Shown: positions 47,284 to 57,020, counted from the stretch's first letter. The stretch: DNA of 64,000 nt from Paenibacillus paridis (GCF_006345825.1 NZ_VCIX01000073.1:7721-71720); one strand, 5' to 3'. The notes: generated by a model not told the origin, from the sequence alone. Program-made: numbers and translations.

Positions 47284-49038
47284 ATGAAGATACCCGGATT
47301 GTTGCAGCGACGAGGTTCCCTAAGGTTCAAGTTGATTTTAAGCGTGCTGATCATGACGGGACCACTGTTAACAATGCTTATATATAATAACTTTTATGCC
47401 ATTGATGTCGTTAGGGAGCAGGTCGCGGATTCGTATAAAAACATGCTGACTCTATACATGAACCAGATCGATTCGGGATTAAACGATGTGGATGCCTATA
47501 TGAATTCCATGTTATCGGGCATTGATTTGGTTTCTCTTGATCAGGCCGAAACGGATGCGGATTATTACGACTCGAAGGTATATTTGTTTAATAAATTGAG
47601 CAAGGATATTCCTTTATATGATTCCCTGAGTTCTTTTTTCGTTTATGCGGATAAAAGGAAGGACCTTATGGATGTGAATAAGACGCAAAATTTAACGTTT
47701 GAGGAAAAGGATCACATTCAACAATATGTTTCTGATCTTATTCGATCCGCCAGCATTCCAAGTAACTCGACACAAAGATGGCATTACGCCCGGATTGGGC
47801 AAAACGATTATTTCATTGATATCGTCCGATCCAGCAGCGTGTATTTGGGCGGCTTGGTGAGAACCGACCAATTGCTAGCGCCTCTCCAAACTCTTCAAAT
47901 CGGAGAAGGTGGGGGAGTACTGCTCGCGAATGCCAAGGGAGAACCAATTACGGACACGGAGCTAGTCGATAAGAATGGAATTCAGCTGTACCAAAGCGAA
48001 GACGAATATTATTTGACCGGTTCAGATCGGAAATTTTTGATCGTTAATTCGGCTTCCGTCAGAGGCGACTTCAAGCTGGTCGCTGTCATACCGGATCACC
48101 AAATCTTGGACAGGCTTCCTTACCTGCAAGGGATCATATGGTTTATTACTGCTTCATCCCTGCTTTTTATCCCAATCGGATTGTATTTCATTAGACAGGC
48201 CATACTCGTGCCTTTATACCGAGTCCTTGTTTCAATGAAGAAGGTCCGAGGTGGAGATTGGAGCATTCGGGTAGATATGCACAAAGGCGGTTCGGAGGAG
48301 TTCAGAGTACTCGGAGAGTCATTCAACTCCATGATGACGGAAATCGAAACGCTTCGTGTTAACGTTTTTGAAGAGCAGCTTAATAAGCAGAAGGAAGAGC
48401 TGCAGCGGCTGCAGCTGCAGGTTAACCCCCACTTCTTCTTGAATTCTCTAAATATCGTTTATAATTTGGCAAAGGTTAAGAATTATGAATTAACGATGAA
48501 ATTGACACGGTCATTGGTACAATATTTCCGCTACATGTTTAGAAGCAATACGACATTCGTCCTATTGAGAGACGAGCTGGAGCACACTCGGAACTACTTG
48601 GGCATTCAAGCTTTGCGTTTTCCAGAGAAACTGACATGGACTCTTGAAGTGCCAGACTATTTGACGGATACGCCAACTCCTCCACTTGTCATTCAGTCGT
48701 TCGTCGAAAATTCGATTAAACACGCGGTTACGATGGACAAACCCGTTCATATATCCGTACGAATTGACTTTGTGGACGAAGACAGCGGGTCCTGGGTTAA
48801 AATCAGTATTCTAGACACGGGCTGCGGGTTCGGTGTAGAGGTACTTCGCGAGCTGCAGGCGGGCAGAAGCGTTGAAAATGAACGCGGAGAGCATACCGGA
48901 ATATGGAACGTACAGCGACGGCTGAAGCTATTGTATGGAGATTCGGTATCCATTGATTATGCTAACGATCAGGAAACGGGCGGTGCTTCAGTATTCATAA
49001 TTCTCCCGATAAATCCCTTAATGGAGGACAAGAAATGA
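47284..49038 (+). CDS. YesM-type sensor histidine kinase (module 3)
   Basis: A 584-residue kinase with AAGGAGCC before the ATG. Two membrane segments (about residues 17-38 and 281-302) flank an extracellular sensor, followed by HAMP. VNPHFFLNSLN carries phospho-acceptor His383, and PPLVIQSFVENSIKHA and DTGCGFG form the ATP-binding part. It overlaps the regulator by four bases. No paired-box promoter lies directly in front of it, unlike its presumed target genes. Confidence 0.92.
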   Translation: MKIPGLLQRRGSLRFKLILSVLIMTGPLLTMLIYNNFYAIDVVREQVADSYKNMLTLYMNQIDSGLNDVDAYMNSMLSGIDLVSLDQAETDADYYDSKVYLFNKLSKDIPLYDSLSSFFVYADKRKDLMDVNKTQNLTFEEKDHIQQYVSDLIRSASIPSNSTQRWHYARIGQNDYFIDIVRSSSVYLGGLVRTDQLLAPLQTLQIGEGGGVLLANAKGEPITDTELVDKNGIQLYQSEDEYYLTGSDRKFLIVNSASVRGDFKLVAVIPDHQILDRLPYLQGIIWFITASSLLFIPIGLYFIRQAILVPLYRVLVSMKKVRGGDWSIRVDMHKGGSEEFRVLGESFNSMMTEIETLRVNVFEEQLNKQKEELQRLQLQVNPHFFLNSLNIVYNLAKVKNYELTMKLTRSLVQYFRYMFRSNTTFVLLRDELEHTRNYLGIQALRFPEKLTWTLEVPDYLTDTPTPPLVIQSFVENSIKHAVTMDKPVHISVRIDFVDEDSGSWVKISILDTGCGFGVEVLRELQAGRSVENERGEHTGIWNVQRRLKLLYGDSVSIDYANDQETGGASVFIILPINPLMEDKK

Positions 49039-50630
49039 ACGATCACTTGCTCATCGTCGACGATGAAATTCATGCCATTGAAGGCGTAAAAGCGGATCTC
49101 GATTTGCAAAAGCTCGGGATCTCGGAGCTGTATACCGCCAATAATATTAGACAGGCGAAAGAATGCTTCGATAACGCAAAAATCGATATTCTGCTATGTG
49201 ATATCGAGATGCCGCAGGGGAACGGCTTGGAATTGCTGACTTGGGTAAAGGAGCATTATCCGCAAACGGTCACGATTTTTTTGACGAGCCATGCCGACTT
49301 CAAATACGCGAAGGAAGCACTCTCGCTCGGTAGTCTTGACTATTTGCTTAAGCCAGTGCTCTCGGAGGAACTGGAGAGCGCTATTCGAAAGGCTCAGGCT
49401 GTCATCGATAAGAACAGCGAAAATACTCGTAACATTAAATTTCATCAATTGTGGCAGAAGCATGAATCGTTCATCATTGAACGTTTCTGGTTCGATCTGG
49501 TCCACCATTCGATCCCCAGCCACCAAGCTGCGATTCGGGAGCAGGTCGAACAGCATCATATCCCGATTACGGAGGATTCTGTTTTCTTTCCGATCTTGAT
49601 TTCCATTCAGCGCTGGAACAAGGAACTGAAGAGCAGGGACGAGAAAATTCTTGAATACGCGCTTAAAAATTCCGCGCAAGAGATACTTATCGGAAGCCAT
49701 GATAACGGAATTTGTTTTCAGCTCGATAGAGGGCTGCTGCTCGTGATTTTGATGTCGGAGAGAGATATCCCTTGGAATGAGGAAAGGCTTAGGGAAGCAG
49801 CTGGTCTCTATGTGGAGTCTTGTCATCGCTATTTCTACTGCAACCTTTCCTGTTATTTGGGACGTTTTGCGGAAGTGCATGAGATGGCCGAAATGGTGGC
49901 TGCGCTACGGGATCGCGACCGGAACAACGTTGCTTATATCAATCGAGTACTTACTCTCGAACGAACGGAGCAAGCAGATTACCCGGCACAATTGCCTGAA
50001 CTCGGCGCTTTGTCTTCATTGTTGAAAACCGGCACGAAGGAATCGGTCAAGCATGAAGTGGAGAAATACTTGGGCGAACTCGTTGCCAGCCATGAGATCA
50101 ATGCGGATACACTGCATCAATTCAGTCAGAACTTTATCCAGGTTTTGTATACGTTTCTGAACAAGAATGGCATACAGGCTCACCAGTTATTCGGAGATGA
50201 GCGTTCAAGGCGCTTATCAGAATTGGCGGGGCGATCGGTTACCGATATGATTGTCTGGGTTCATCATGCCGTTAACAAAGCGATGTTTCAAGCGGATGCG
50301 GTTAAGGAAAATGATACCGTCGTTCTAACTGTTAAACGGTTCATTGCGATCAATATGGATCAAGACTTATCGAGGGAGACGATCGCAGAGCAGGTTTATT
50401 TGAACCCTGATTATTTGTCCAGAATTTTCAAAAAGGAAACGGGCTACTCCATTTCGGACTATGTCTTATTGGAAAGAATTCATAAGGCGAAGGAACTGCT
50501 GCTTCAAACGAATGTGTCCGTTAGCGCCGTTGCTTCTTCGGTTGGATACACGAACTTCTCTCACTTTGCAAAAATATTCAAAAAGTATGTTGGAATAGGG
50601 CCGACGGAATTTCGTAATCAGTCCAGTTAA
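49035..50630 (+). CDS. YesN-type response regulator, AraC output; candidate activator of the paired-box regulon
   Basis: 531 residues. The receiver domain starts LLIVDDEIH and has phospho-acceptor Asp56 in LLCDIEMP and Lys in YLLKPVL. The C-terminal AraC domain shows EQVYLNPDYLSRIFKKETG and FAKIFKKYVGIGPTEFR. It sits in the middle of the eight-promoter regulon (39.4-57.2 kb), and AraC proteins commonly bind two direct half-sites with the proximal one at the -35, so it is the best candidate to recognise the GTCGT-N6-GTTA pairs. That assignment is inference. It overlaps the kinase stop (ATGA). Confidence 0.92.
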   Translation: MNDHLLIVDDEIHAIEGVKADLDLQKLGISELYTANNIRQAKECFDNAKIDILLCDIEMPQGNGLELLTWVKEHYPQTVTIFLTSHADFKYAKEALSLGSLDYLLKPVLSEELESAIRKAQAVIDKNSENTRNIKFHQLWQKHESFIIERFWFDLVHHSIPSHQAAIREQVEQHHIPITEDSVFFPILISIQRWNKELKSRDEKILEYALKNSAQEILIGSHDNGICFQLDRGLLLVILMSERDIPWNEERLREAAGLYVESCHRYFYCNLSCYLGRFAEVHEMAEMVAALRDRDRNNVAYINRVLTLERTEQADYPAQLPELGALSSLLKTGTKESVKHEVEKYLGELVASHEINADTLHQFSQNFIQVLYTFLNKNGIQAHQLFGDERSRRLSELAGRSVTDMIVWVHHAVNKAMFQADAVKENDTVVLTVKRFIAINMDQDLSRETIAEQVYLNPDYLSRIFKKETGYSISDYVLLERIHKAKELLLQTNVSVSAVASSVGYTNFSHFAKIFKKYVGIGPTEFRNQSS

Positions 50631-50636
50631 ATGGGA

Positions 50637-50677
50637 GAAGAGGTTGTTGCTCAATGCAGCAGCTTCTTTTTTTTTTG
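50637..50677 (+). terminator. Terminator after the module 3 regulator
   Basis: GAAGAGGTTGTTGC pairs with GCAGCAGCTTCTT around TCAAT, followed by a run of T. Confidence 0.75.
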
Positions 50678-50781
50678 GATATAGGAAGGAATAAGCTTCA
50701 TGCTTATTCTTGGTCTTATATTCAACGAGAAACAAAAGCTTAAGCCGCCGAAGGAATGCGTTAGCCGCTTGTGATTGATTG

Positions 50782-50846
50782 GTCGTGAAAGTGTTATTCA
50801 ACATGTCGTCTAACCGTTAGTCTGCCGATGGGCAAGCAGATATGAT
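50782..50846 (+). promoter_or_regulatory. Paired-box promoter 5 (SDR and GH35-like genes)
   Basis: Box 1 GTCGTGAAAGTGTTATT at 50782 and box 2 GTCGTCTAACCGTTAGT at 50805 (23 bp). The -10 TATGAT is at 50841, 36 bp after box 2. Its box 1 and box 2 are identical to those of promoter 6. Confidence 0.82.
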
Positions 50847-50878
50847 GAAACTAAGCACGAAAGGGGATGGATAAAAGC

Positions 50879-51730
50879 ATGAATGACAATTCGAACGCAA
50901 GACGTCCAGTCGCTGTTCTAACGGCTTCTTATTCCAGCATCGGAACTGAGCTGAGTAAGCAGCTCGCCAGCGCCGGTTATGATTTGGTCGTTATTAATAG
51001 GAGTATTGATCGAACGAACCAGCAGCTTATTGATCTTAAAGCTTTCGTTCCCTCTGTATCCGTGCAATCGATTCAAGCTGACCTATCGAATCATCGGGAC
51101 ATACGGCGGGTTGCCGAGCAGGTAGCGAGAATTCATGATTTTATCGACCTCCTCATCCATAATGCAGGTGTCGCAACGGATCGACTAGAGCTATCCGTTC
51201 AAGGCAACGATCTCCATTACGAGGTGAATACGTTTGCCCCGTATCTGTTGACCAAGCTGCTCCGACCGCAATTAGCTTCCGCGAACAATGCCGTTGTCGT
51301 CGCAGTCGGTTCAAGCGGGATGAGAATGGCACGTCAATTCGACCCAAAGGGACTAAGAAAGCCTCATAAATTCAGGAGGTTCCAGCCTTACGCCCATACG
51401 AAGCTGGCGACAGCCGCGGTATTCCATGCGATGGCCGCTGATTATGCCAAGGATGGCATTGCGCTTCGGATTGCCGATCCGGGGCCTACTCACACACCGA
51501 TGTCTCTTAGTGGAGCGATGCCGATATGGTTTCGGTTGGTTCGCTGGTACTTTGTCCCTCCTGAGAAAGGCGCCAAGCGCATATTCGAGGCGGCAACCGC
51601 TCCGACTGATGACGGTCGGAGTGAATTATATTTCGAGTTCGGAAGAACTGCTGCACTTCCTCGTGTTGCAAGAGATACCGCAGTGCAACAACAGCTGCTC
51701 GCGATTCTTCGCGGGATGGCGGATTCTTAA
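50879..51730 (+). CDS. SDR-family oxidoreductase with altered dinucleotide-binding motif
   Basis: About 283 residues from ATG 50879; AAAGGGG abuts the other ATG at 50867, so the later one is preferred. The Rossmann turn reads TASYSSIG, where classical members have TGASSGIG, so two glycines are replaced. The rest is typical: LIHNAGVAT, the catalytic Ser in VAVGSSGMR, and Tyr/Lys in PYAHTK. It probably uses NAD(P)H on a small carbonyl or sugar substrate, though altered cofactor binding is possible. It is first in a unit with the GH35-like gene. Confidence 0.82.
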   Translation: MNDNSNARRPVAVLTASYSSIGTELSKQLASAGYDLVVINRSIDRTNQQLIDLKAFVPSVSVQSIQADLSNHRDIRRVAEQVARIHDFIDLLIHNAGVATDRLELSVQGNDLHYEVNTFAPYLLTKLLRPQLASANNAVVVAVGSSGMRMARQFDPKGLRKPHKFRRFQPYAHTKLATAAVFHAMAADYAKDGIALRIADPGPTHTPMSLSGAMPIWFRLVRWYFVPPEKGAKRIFEAATAPTDDGRSELYFEFGRTAALPRVARDTAVQQQLLAILRGMADS

Positions 51731-51763
51731 ACACCATTAACATACAGGAAGAGGGGGATTTAC

Positions 51764-53359
51764 TTGTTGAATCAAGTGCTGCAAAAAAAAGAACACCTGC
51801 TAGTTGATCAAGGGAGACCGTTTATTATGCTGGCGGGAGAGGTCCATAATTCAAGCTCTTCATCCGCTGAATATATGGAACCCATCTGGGAAAAAGCTGT
51901 CAAGCTCGGCATGAACAGCTTATTGCTGCCCGTCACTTGGGAAATGGTCGAACCCGAAGAAGGCGTGTTTGATTTCCGAATCGTAGATGAACTGATTGCC
52001 CAAGCGAGAAGGCACGAGATGAAAATTGGCTTCTTGTGGTTTGGCGCCTGGAAAAACGCACAGTGTTATTATGCGCCGTCATGGGTCAAGACGGACTTGG
52101 AACGCTTCAAAAGGGCAGAAGTCGAGAAAGGTAAAAATAAGACAAATCTAAAAGATTTCCATGGGATGTTATACACAACGCTTTCTTATCTTTGCGAAGC
52201 AACCTGTGCGGCTGATGCTAAAGCGTTTCGGGAATTCATGGTGCATATTAAACAAGTGGACGAAAAAGAGAAAACGGTTATTTTGATTCAGGTGGAGAAC
52301 GAACCAGGGCTGCAAGGGGCAGCGAGAGAACATTCAGATGCGGCTGATGCTCTGTTTGAAGCGAATGTTCCGCAGCCATTCGTCGATTATATGAATAAGC
52401 AAATCGCGACCATGGCCGCGGATGTTCGCGAGGCCGTTGAGAATGGCGCGAAGAGAGGTAACTGGCAGGCGGTATTCGGAGATGCAGCGGAAGAAGTATT
52501 TAGTGCGTTTCACGTTGCAAATTATATAGATAAAGTAGCTGCTGCAGGCAAGGAGATATATCGTCTGCCTATGATAACCAACTGCTGGTTGGACAAAGGC
52601 CAGAAGGCCGGGAAGTATCCGAGCGGTGGGCCGGTAGCCCGAGTAATGGAAGTGTGGAAATACTGCGCACCAAATGTGGATGTGATCGCACCGGATATTT
52701 ATGTTCAAAATTTCTGCGACGTGTGCGACGAGTACGTCAAGATGGGCAACCCTCTTTTTATTCCGGAGACGGCGACCCATAGCTACGCAGGCTCGAGGCT
52801 CGTTTATGTGGTGGGGCATTATCATGCGCTGGGTTTTGCTCCGTTCGCGTTTGAGAACTTAGGAGAGCCATTTACGGCCATCGACAGCTATCTATTCGGC
52901 ATGGATACCACCGACCCCATGTTGAAAACACCGCAAAACGTAGAGGAATACGCATGGTATAACAAAACTCTTAACAGTATGATGCCGTTATTGACGGGGA
53001 AATATGGCACGTTAGATTTGCAGGCAGCAATCATCGAGCGTCCAGAACAGGACATGATGGTGTTCGGGGAATATGGATTCAAAGCGCTCATGAATCTGCC
53101 AATTTTGACTCGGAAAGACGGGGTATGCCTTGTACTGAAAGCGGCGTCGGATGAGTTCTATATCATTGCAAACGGCTGTCTCGTCATACCATTCTCCGCA
53201 AACCCGGCAAAGCCCAATGTGGATATCATATCTCTGGAGGAAGGACGTTTTGAACAAGGAAATTGGAAAATGATCCGGAGGCTGAATGGGGACGAGGTCG
53301 CGATCATGCGGTATGAGAAGCCTACGTTGCTGAAAATCAAATTGTTCGGCTACCAATAA
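51764..53359 (+). CDS. GH35/DUF5597-like glycoside hydrolase, putative beta-galactosidase
   Basis: A 531-residue enzyme starting at TTG after GAGGGGG. The first blocks FIMLAGEVHNSS and LLPVTWEMVEPEEGVFDF are hallmarks of GH35/GH42-type (alpha/beta)8 barrels. QVENEPGLQG gives the acid/base Glu180 and FIPETATHS the probable nucleophile Glu335. A C-terminal beta domain resembling DUF5597 follows. There is no signal peptide. It probably removes beta-galactose from imported oligosaccharides. Confidence 0.85.
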   Translation: MLNQVLQKKEHLLVDQGRPFIMLAGEVHNSSSSSAEYMEPIWEKAVKLGMNSLLLPVTWEMVEPEEGVFDFRIVDELIAQARRHEMKIGFLWFGAWKNAQCYYAPSWVKTDLERFKRAEVEKGKNKTNLKDFHGMLYTTLSYLCEATCAADAKAFREFMVHIKQVDEKEKTVILIQVENEPGLQGAAREHSDAADALFEANVPQPFVDYMNKQIATMAADVREAVENGAKRGNWQAVFGDAAEEVFSAFHVANYIDKVAAAGKEIYRLPMITNCWLDKGQKAGKYPSGGPVARVMEVWKYCAPNVDVIAPDIYVQNFCDVCDEYVKMGNPLFIPETATHSYAGSRLVYVVGHYHALGFAPFAFENLGEPFTAIDSYLFGMDTTDPMLKTPQNVEEYAWYNKTLNSMMPLLTGKYGTLDLQAAIIERPEQDMMVFGEYGFKALMNLPILTRKDGVCLVLKAASDEFYIIANGCLVIPFSANPAKPNVDIISLEEGRFEQGNWKMIRRLNGDEVAIMRYEKPTLLKIKLFGYQ

Positions 53360-53370
53360 AGAGGAATGAA

Positions 53371-53435
53371 GTCGTGAAAGTGTTATTCGAGATGTCGTCT
53401 AACCGTTAGTCCAACTGGGGGTAAGTAGATATGAT
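53371..53435 (+). promoter_or_regulatory. Paired-box promoter 6 (small domain protein and SDR)
   Basis: Box 1 GTCGTGAAAGTGTTATT at 53371 and box 2 GTCGTCTAACCGTTAGT at 53394 (23 bp). The -10 TATGAT is at 53430, 36 bp after box 2. Confidence 0.82.
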
Positions 53436-53484
53436 TATACTTAGCAAGCATACTACCGCATGACTTAAGGAGGTGAATACGACA

Positions 53485-53700
53485 ATGCAATTCGATCAAA
53501 ACTCCAAAGTGGGAGACTTGCTGGGAAACGCAGCAGCGAAAGCCGTGCTGGACAAACATCTCCCGGGATTCTCGACGAATCCAATGACCGGAATGGCTGG
53601 CGGGTTTGCGCTCAGTCAATTGGCAGCCTTTCCGCAAGCGAATATCTCTTCTGAAGTACTGGCATCCATCGTTTCCGATTTAGCTGCTATCGAAGAATAA
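53485..53700 (+). CDS. Small free-standing copy of a GH-associated C-terminal domain
   Basis: 71 residues from ATG 53485, after the ideal ribosome site AAGGAGGTGA. Blocks VGDLLGN, AKAVLDKHLPGF, GMAGGFALSQLA and EVLASIVSDLAAIE align end to end with the last ~65 residues of the GH2 protein at 54711 (FKELFAN, IVLNKYVGEGF, MMQGFTIDMLA, KLIFAINKELTTI). It is thus a domain normally fused to glycosidases but made here as a separate helical protein. It may bind or stabilise a partner enzyme. It is followed by an SDR gene. Confidence 0.75.
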   Translation: MQFDQNSKVGDLLGNAAAKAVLDKHLPGFSTNPMTGMAGGFALSQLAAFPQANISSEVLASIVSDLAAIEE

Positions 53701-53748
53701 TAAAAGAACCGGATATTCCGAAGAGTCGGAACTAAGGAGGTTGAATAG

Positions 53749-54507
53749 ATGAAGCTCAAAGGTAAAGTAGCGATCGTCACGGGAGCAGCATCTGGGATGG
53801 GCAAAGCAATCGCGGAGCTCTTCGCCGAAGAAGGTGCGAAAGTGGCCGTTTCCGATCTGAATGCCGATAACGCTGGCAAGGTGGCTCAGGGAATCGAGGA
53901 AAGAGGCGGAACGGCTATCGCGGTGGCAACCAATGTCGCCGTCGAAGAAGACGTTCAACGCTTGATCGAAACGGTGGTTCAGACGTATGGTACGGTGGAC
54001 ATTCTGATCAACAATGCCGGCATTATGGACAATTTCGTGCCTGCGGGGGACTTGACGGACGAGCTATGGGACAAAGTATTCGCCGTGAATACCACCGGTA
54101 CGATGCGGACAACGCGGAAGGTCCTTCCTATCTTCATCGGCCAGAAGAAAGGAGTCATCGTTAATATCGCTTCGGCCGGCGGCTTGTTTGGTTCAAGGGC
54201 GGGAGCTGCTTATACTGCTTCGAAGCACGCGGTCGTCGGATTCACGAAGAATGTAGGCTTCCAATATGCGACGCAAGGTATTCGCTGCAATGCGATCGCG
54301 CCGGGCGGAGTCGCAACGAATATTGCGATGACCATAACGGCACCGAATCCGTTCGGCGCAGAACGCGCGCAGATCGGCATGGGCATTAACCCCGGCATAG
54401 GCCAACCGGAAGACATCGCGAAGGTGGCATTGTTCCTTGCTTCTGACGATTCAAGCTTTGTTAACGGCACGACGGTTACCGCCGATGCGGGCTGGACGGC
54501 CTATTAA
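53749..54507 (+). CDS. SDR-family oxidoreductase, glucose-dehydrogenase-like
   Basis: A 252-residue classical short-chain dehydrogenase with AAGGAGG before the ATG. TGAASGMG is the NAD(P) turn, Asp in SDLNAD suggests NAD preference, NNAGIMD is present, Ser is in IASAGG and Tyr/Lys in YTASKH. It belongs to the glucose/ribitol dehydrogenase group, which oxidises sugars or polyols. Its place among hydrolases suggests oxidation of a released sugar, for example galactose, rhamnose or an intermediate. A terminator follows. Confidence 0.9.
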   Translation: MKLKGKVAIVTGAASGMGKAIAELFAEEGAKVAVSDLNADNAGKVAQGIEERGGTAIAVATNVAVEEDVQRLIETVVQTYGTVDILINNAGIMDNFVPAGDLTDELWDKVFAVNTTGTMRTTRKVLPIFIGQKKGVIVNIASAGGLFGSRAGAAYTASKHAVVGFTKNVGFQYATQGIRCNAIAPGGVATNIAMTITAPNPFGAERAQIGMGINPGIGQPEDIAKVALFLASDDSSFVNGTTVTADAGWTAY

Positions 54508-54521
54508 ACGAAGAACATCGT

Positions 54522-54577
54522 TCCCCTTATTGAAGGCAGGCGCGGATTCCGTTCCTGTACCGTAAGGGGATTTTTTC
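54522..54577 (+). terminator. Terminator after the SDR gene
   Basis: TCCCCTTA pairs with TAAGGGGA, with an inner GCAGG/CCTGT pairing, followed by six T. Confidence 0.75.
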
Positions 54578-54589
54578 TATAAACAAGAA

Positions 54590-54654
54590 GTCGTCAGAAC
54601 GTTAGTCGATAAGTCGTAAGAGTGTTAGAGGCGAGAATCTATTCGTCTTATCAT
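54590..54654 (+). promoter_or_regulatory. Paired-box promoter 7 (GH2)
   Basis: Box 1 GTCGTCAGAACGTTAGT at 54590 and box 2 GTCGTAAGAGTGTTAGA at 54613 (23 bp). The -10 TATCAT is at 54649, 36 bp after box 2. Confidence 0.8.
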
Positions 54655-54710
54655 AGGGGGATAAAGGGAACACCTATTATTGAGACTGGGTCTCTGAAGG
54701 GGCGAGTGCA

Positions 54711-57020
54711 ATGAGAAGGATCAACCAGATTAATGATGCATGGCGATTTATACGTCAAAACGAAGAGCTTGCAGAAGCCGCAACTTATCAAGACTTCCAT
54801 TGGAGTGAGGTTCATCTCCCGCACACCTGGAACGCGGTGGATGGGGCGAACGGCTATGAATATTACCAAGGGGCTTGCTGGTACAGAAAGGAGCTCGTCC
54901 TTGATTCTTCCGATGCGGGAAGAAAAGTGTTTATCGAATTTGGCGGTTCTAATAGCATAACCGATGTCTATGTGAATGGTCGGCATGCGGGCCAGCATAA
55001 AGGCGGTTACTCCACCTTCAGGTTTGATATTACAGCCGATGTTGCTTTCGGAACGAAGAACGTGATCGCGGTTAAGGTGGATAATACCGTCGTGGATGAT
55101 GTCTATCCTCAGAAGGCAGATTTTACTTTCTACGGTGGTATTTACCGCGATGTGAACATCCTTGTAACGAACCCCGTTCATTTTGACACGATGGATTATG
55201 GCTCGAGCGGCGTTTATATCGTTCAGGAACAGGTGTCACAAGAAAAGGCTTATCTCAAAATCGAATCCCGATTAGTAAATGACAGCGACGAGGAGAAAAA
55301 AATCAGGCTTTGGGTAGATATTGCGAATGCTGACGGTGGTGCGGTAACGTATGCCGCCAAAGAAGTCGTCTTGGCCGCTGGCGAGGCAAGAACGGAAACA
55401 CTGTCATGCATCATCGACAATCCGATTCTCTGGCATGGCAGAAAAAATCCCTATTTGTATCAGGCAACGGTTTCTATGACTAGCTTCAACGATACGGTCG
55501 ATAGAATCGAGATTCCGTTCGGCATTAGGTACTTTCATGTCGATTCCGAGAAGGGCTTCTTCTTGAACGGTGAGCACTTGCCATTGTACGGGGTATCAAG
55601 ACACCAGGACAGAAAAGATATGGGCTGGGCCATTACGGAACAAGAGCAAATCGAAGATATGACATTGATCAAAGAAATCGGAGCGACCTCTCTGCGACTT
55701 GCCCACTACCAGCATAGTCAAATTTTTTACGATTTGTGCGACAAGGAAGGCATGGTGGTGTGGGCGGAGATTCCTTTCATTTCGATTATGTCGCAAAACG
55801 AATTGGAAGGGATTAATGCCAAGCAGCAGATGCTGGAACTGATCAAACAGAATTTCAATCACCCTTCGATCATATTCTGGGGGCTGCAGAATGAAATTCA
55901 AATCGGTGGAGAACGTCCGGAGGTTAGAAGACTTGTAAAAGAGTTAAACGAATTGACCAAGAAAGAAGATCCCACTAGACTGACGACGATGGCCAATGTA
56001 CTATTCGTTGACGAAAGAGACGAATTCAACCGGATGACTGATGTGGTCGGATACAATAAGTATTATGGCTGGTATCACGGCAAGACTGAAGATTTTGATC
56101 CTTGGATAGACAAATTTCATGAAATCAATCCCGACAGACCGCTATGTATTTCCGAATACGGTGTAGAAGGGATCGTGCAGTATCACAGTGCTGAGCCGAA
56201 GGTGAAAGACTATACTGAAGAATACCACGCGCTTTATCATGAAGTGGCTTGGAAAATTTTCGAGAAAAAGCCGTTCCTTTGGGCAACGTATGTTTGGAAT
56301 ATGTTTGATTTTGGTGCCAATATCCGAGATGAGGGCGGAGTTAAAGGAAGGAACAACAAAGGGCTGGTCACCTATGATAGGAAGATAAAGAAGGACGCGT
56401 TCTATATGTACAAAGCCCATTGGTCCGACGAGAAATTCGTCCATATTGCCAGCAAGCGCTTTGTGGATCGGGCCGAGGACAGCATTCAAATCAAAGTTTA
56501 TTCGAATTGCTATAAGGTTACGCTTTATCTGAATGGCGAAGAACTGCAATCCAAGTCCAGCGAAGAGAAAGTTTTTGTTTTCGAGAATATCATGCTGGCT
56601 GAGGGCATGAATGAAATTCTTGCCGTGGCAATTGGAAATCTCGTAACCTATCAGGATCTTGCATGGTTTAATAAGGTTGAAGAACCAAATACAAGTTATG
56701 AAACGCCGCAGGTCGCGGATAAACGCGAACAAGTTAACAACTGGTTCGAGCTGCCTGAAACGAGCATAGAAGAGTTAGCGGAGTTACAGATTACAGACGA
56801 TGTGTATTCTACCCGTTGCACCTTTAAAGAGCTATTTGCCAATAAAGATGCGGAAATCGTCCTGAATAAGTACGTTGGAGAAGGCTTCAGGGACGTGCCG
56901 CAATACCCTATGATGCAAGGATTTACGATTGACATGTTGGCAGGTATGGCACCGGAAAATTTCCCTGACAAGCTCATATTCGCGATAAATAAAGAACTCA
57001 CAACAATAAAAAAAGTATAG
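54711..57020 (+). CDS. GH2-family glycoside hydrolase, putative beta-galactosidase or beta-glucuronidase
   Basis: 769 residues, cytoplasmic. The N-terminal sugar-binding domain (VHLPHTWNAVDG, WYRKEL, YGGIYRDV) and Ig-like domain precede a TIM barrel with GVSRHQDRKDMGWA, LRLAHYQHSQ, GLQNEIQ (acid/base Glu395) and CISEYGVEG (nucleophile Glu482). A DUF4982-like beta domain follows, and the last ~65 residues match the small protein at 53485. Substrate choice between galactosides and glucuronides cannot be fixed by eye; galactoside is favoured by context. Confidence 0.9.
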   Translation: MRRINQINDAWRFIRQNEELAEAATYQDFHWSEVHLPHTWNAVDGANGYEYYQGACWYRKELVLDSSDAGRKVFIEFGGSNSITDVYVNGRHAGQHKGGYSTFRFDITADVAFGTKNVIAVKVDNTVVDDVYPQKADFTFYGGIYRDVNILVTNPVHFDTMDYGSSGVYIVQEQVSQEKAYLKIESRLVNDSDEEKKIRLWVDIANADGGAVTYAAKEVVLAAGEARTETLSCIIDNPILWHGRKNPYLYQATVSMTSFNDTVDRIEIPFGIRYFHVDSEKGFFLNGEHLPLYGVSRHQDRKDMGWAITEQEQIEDMTLIKEIGATSLRLAHYQHSQIFYDLCDKEGMVVWAEIPFISIMSQNELEGINAKQQMLELIKQNFNHPSIIFWGLQNEIQIGGERPEVRRLVKELNELTKKEDPTRLTTMANVLFVDERDEFNRMTDVVGYNKYYGWYHGKTEDFDPWIDKFHEINPDRPLCISEYGVEGIVQYHSAEPKVKDYTEEYHALYHEVAWKIFEKKPFLWATYVWNMFDFGANIRDEGGVKGRNNKGLVTYDRKIKKDAFYMYKAHWSDEKFVHIASKRFVDRAEDSIQIKVYSNCYKVTLYLNGEELQSKSSEEKVFVFENIMLAEGMNEILAVAIGNLVTYQDLAWFNKVEEPNTSYETPQVADKREQVNNWFELPETSIEELAELQITDDVYSTRCTFKELFANKDAEIVLNKYVGEGFRDVPQYPMMQGFTIDMLAGMAPENFPDKLIFAINKELTTIKKV

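Noticed and set aside
49194..49880. 228-codon minus-strand frame
   Set aside because: It lies wholly antisense to the response regulator and has no ribosome site.
56142..56732. 196-codon minus-strand frame
   Set aside because: Antisense to the GH2 gene, whose catalytic residues fall in the same stretch.
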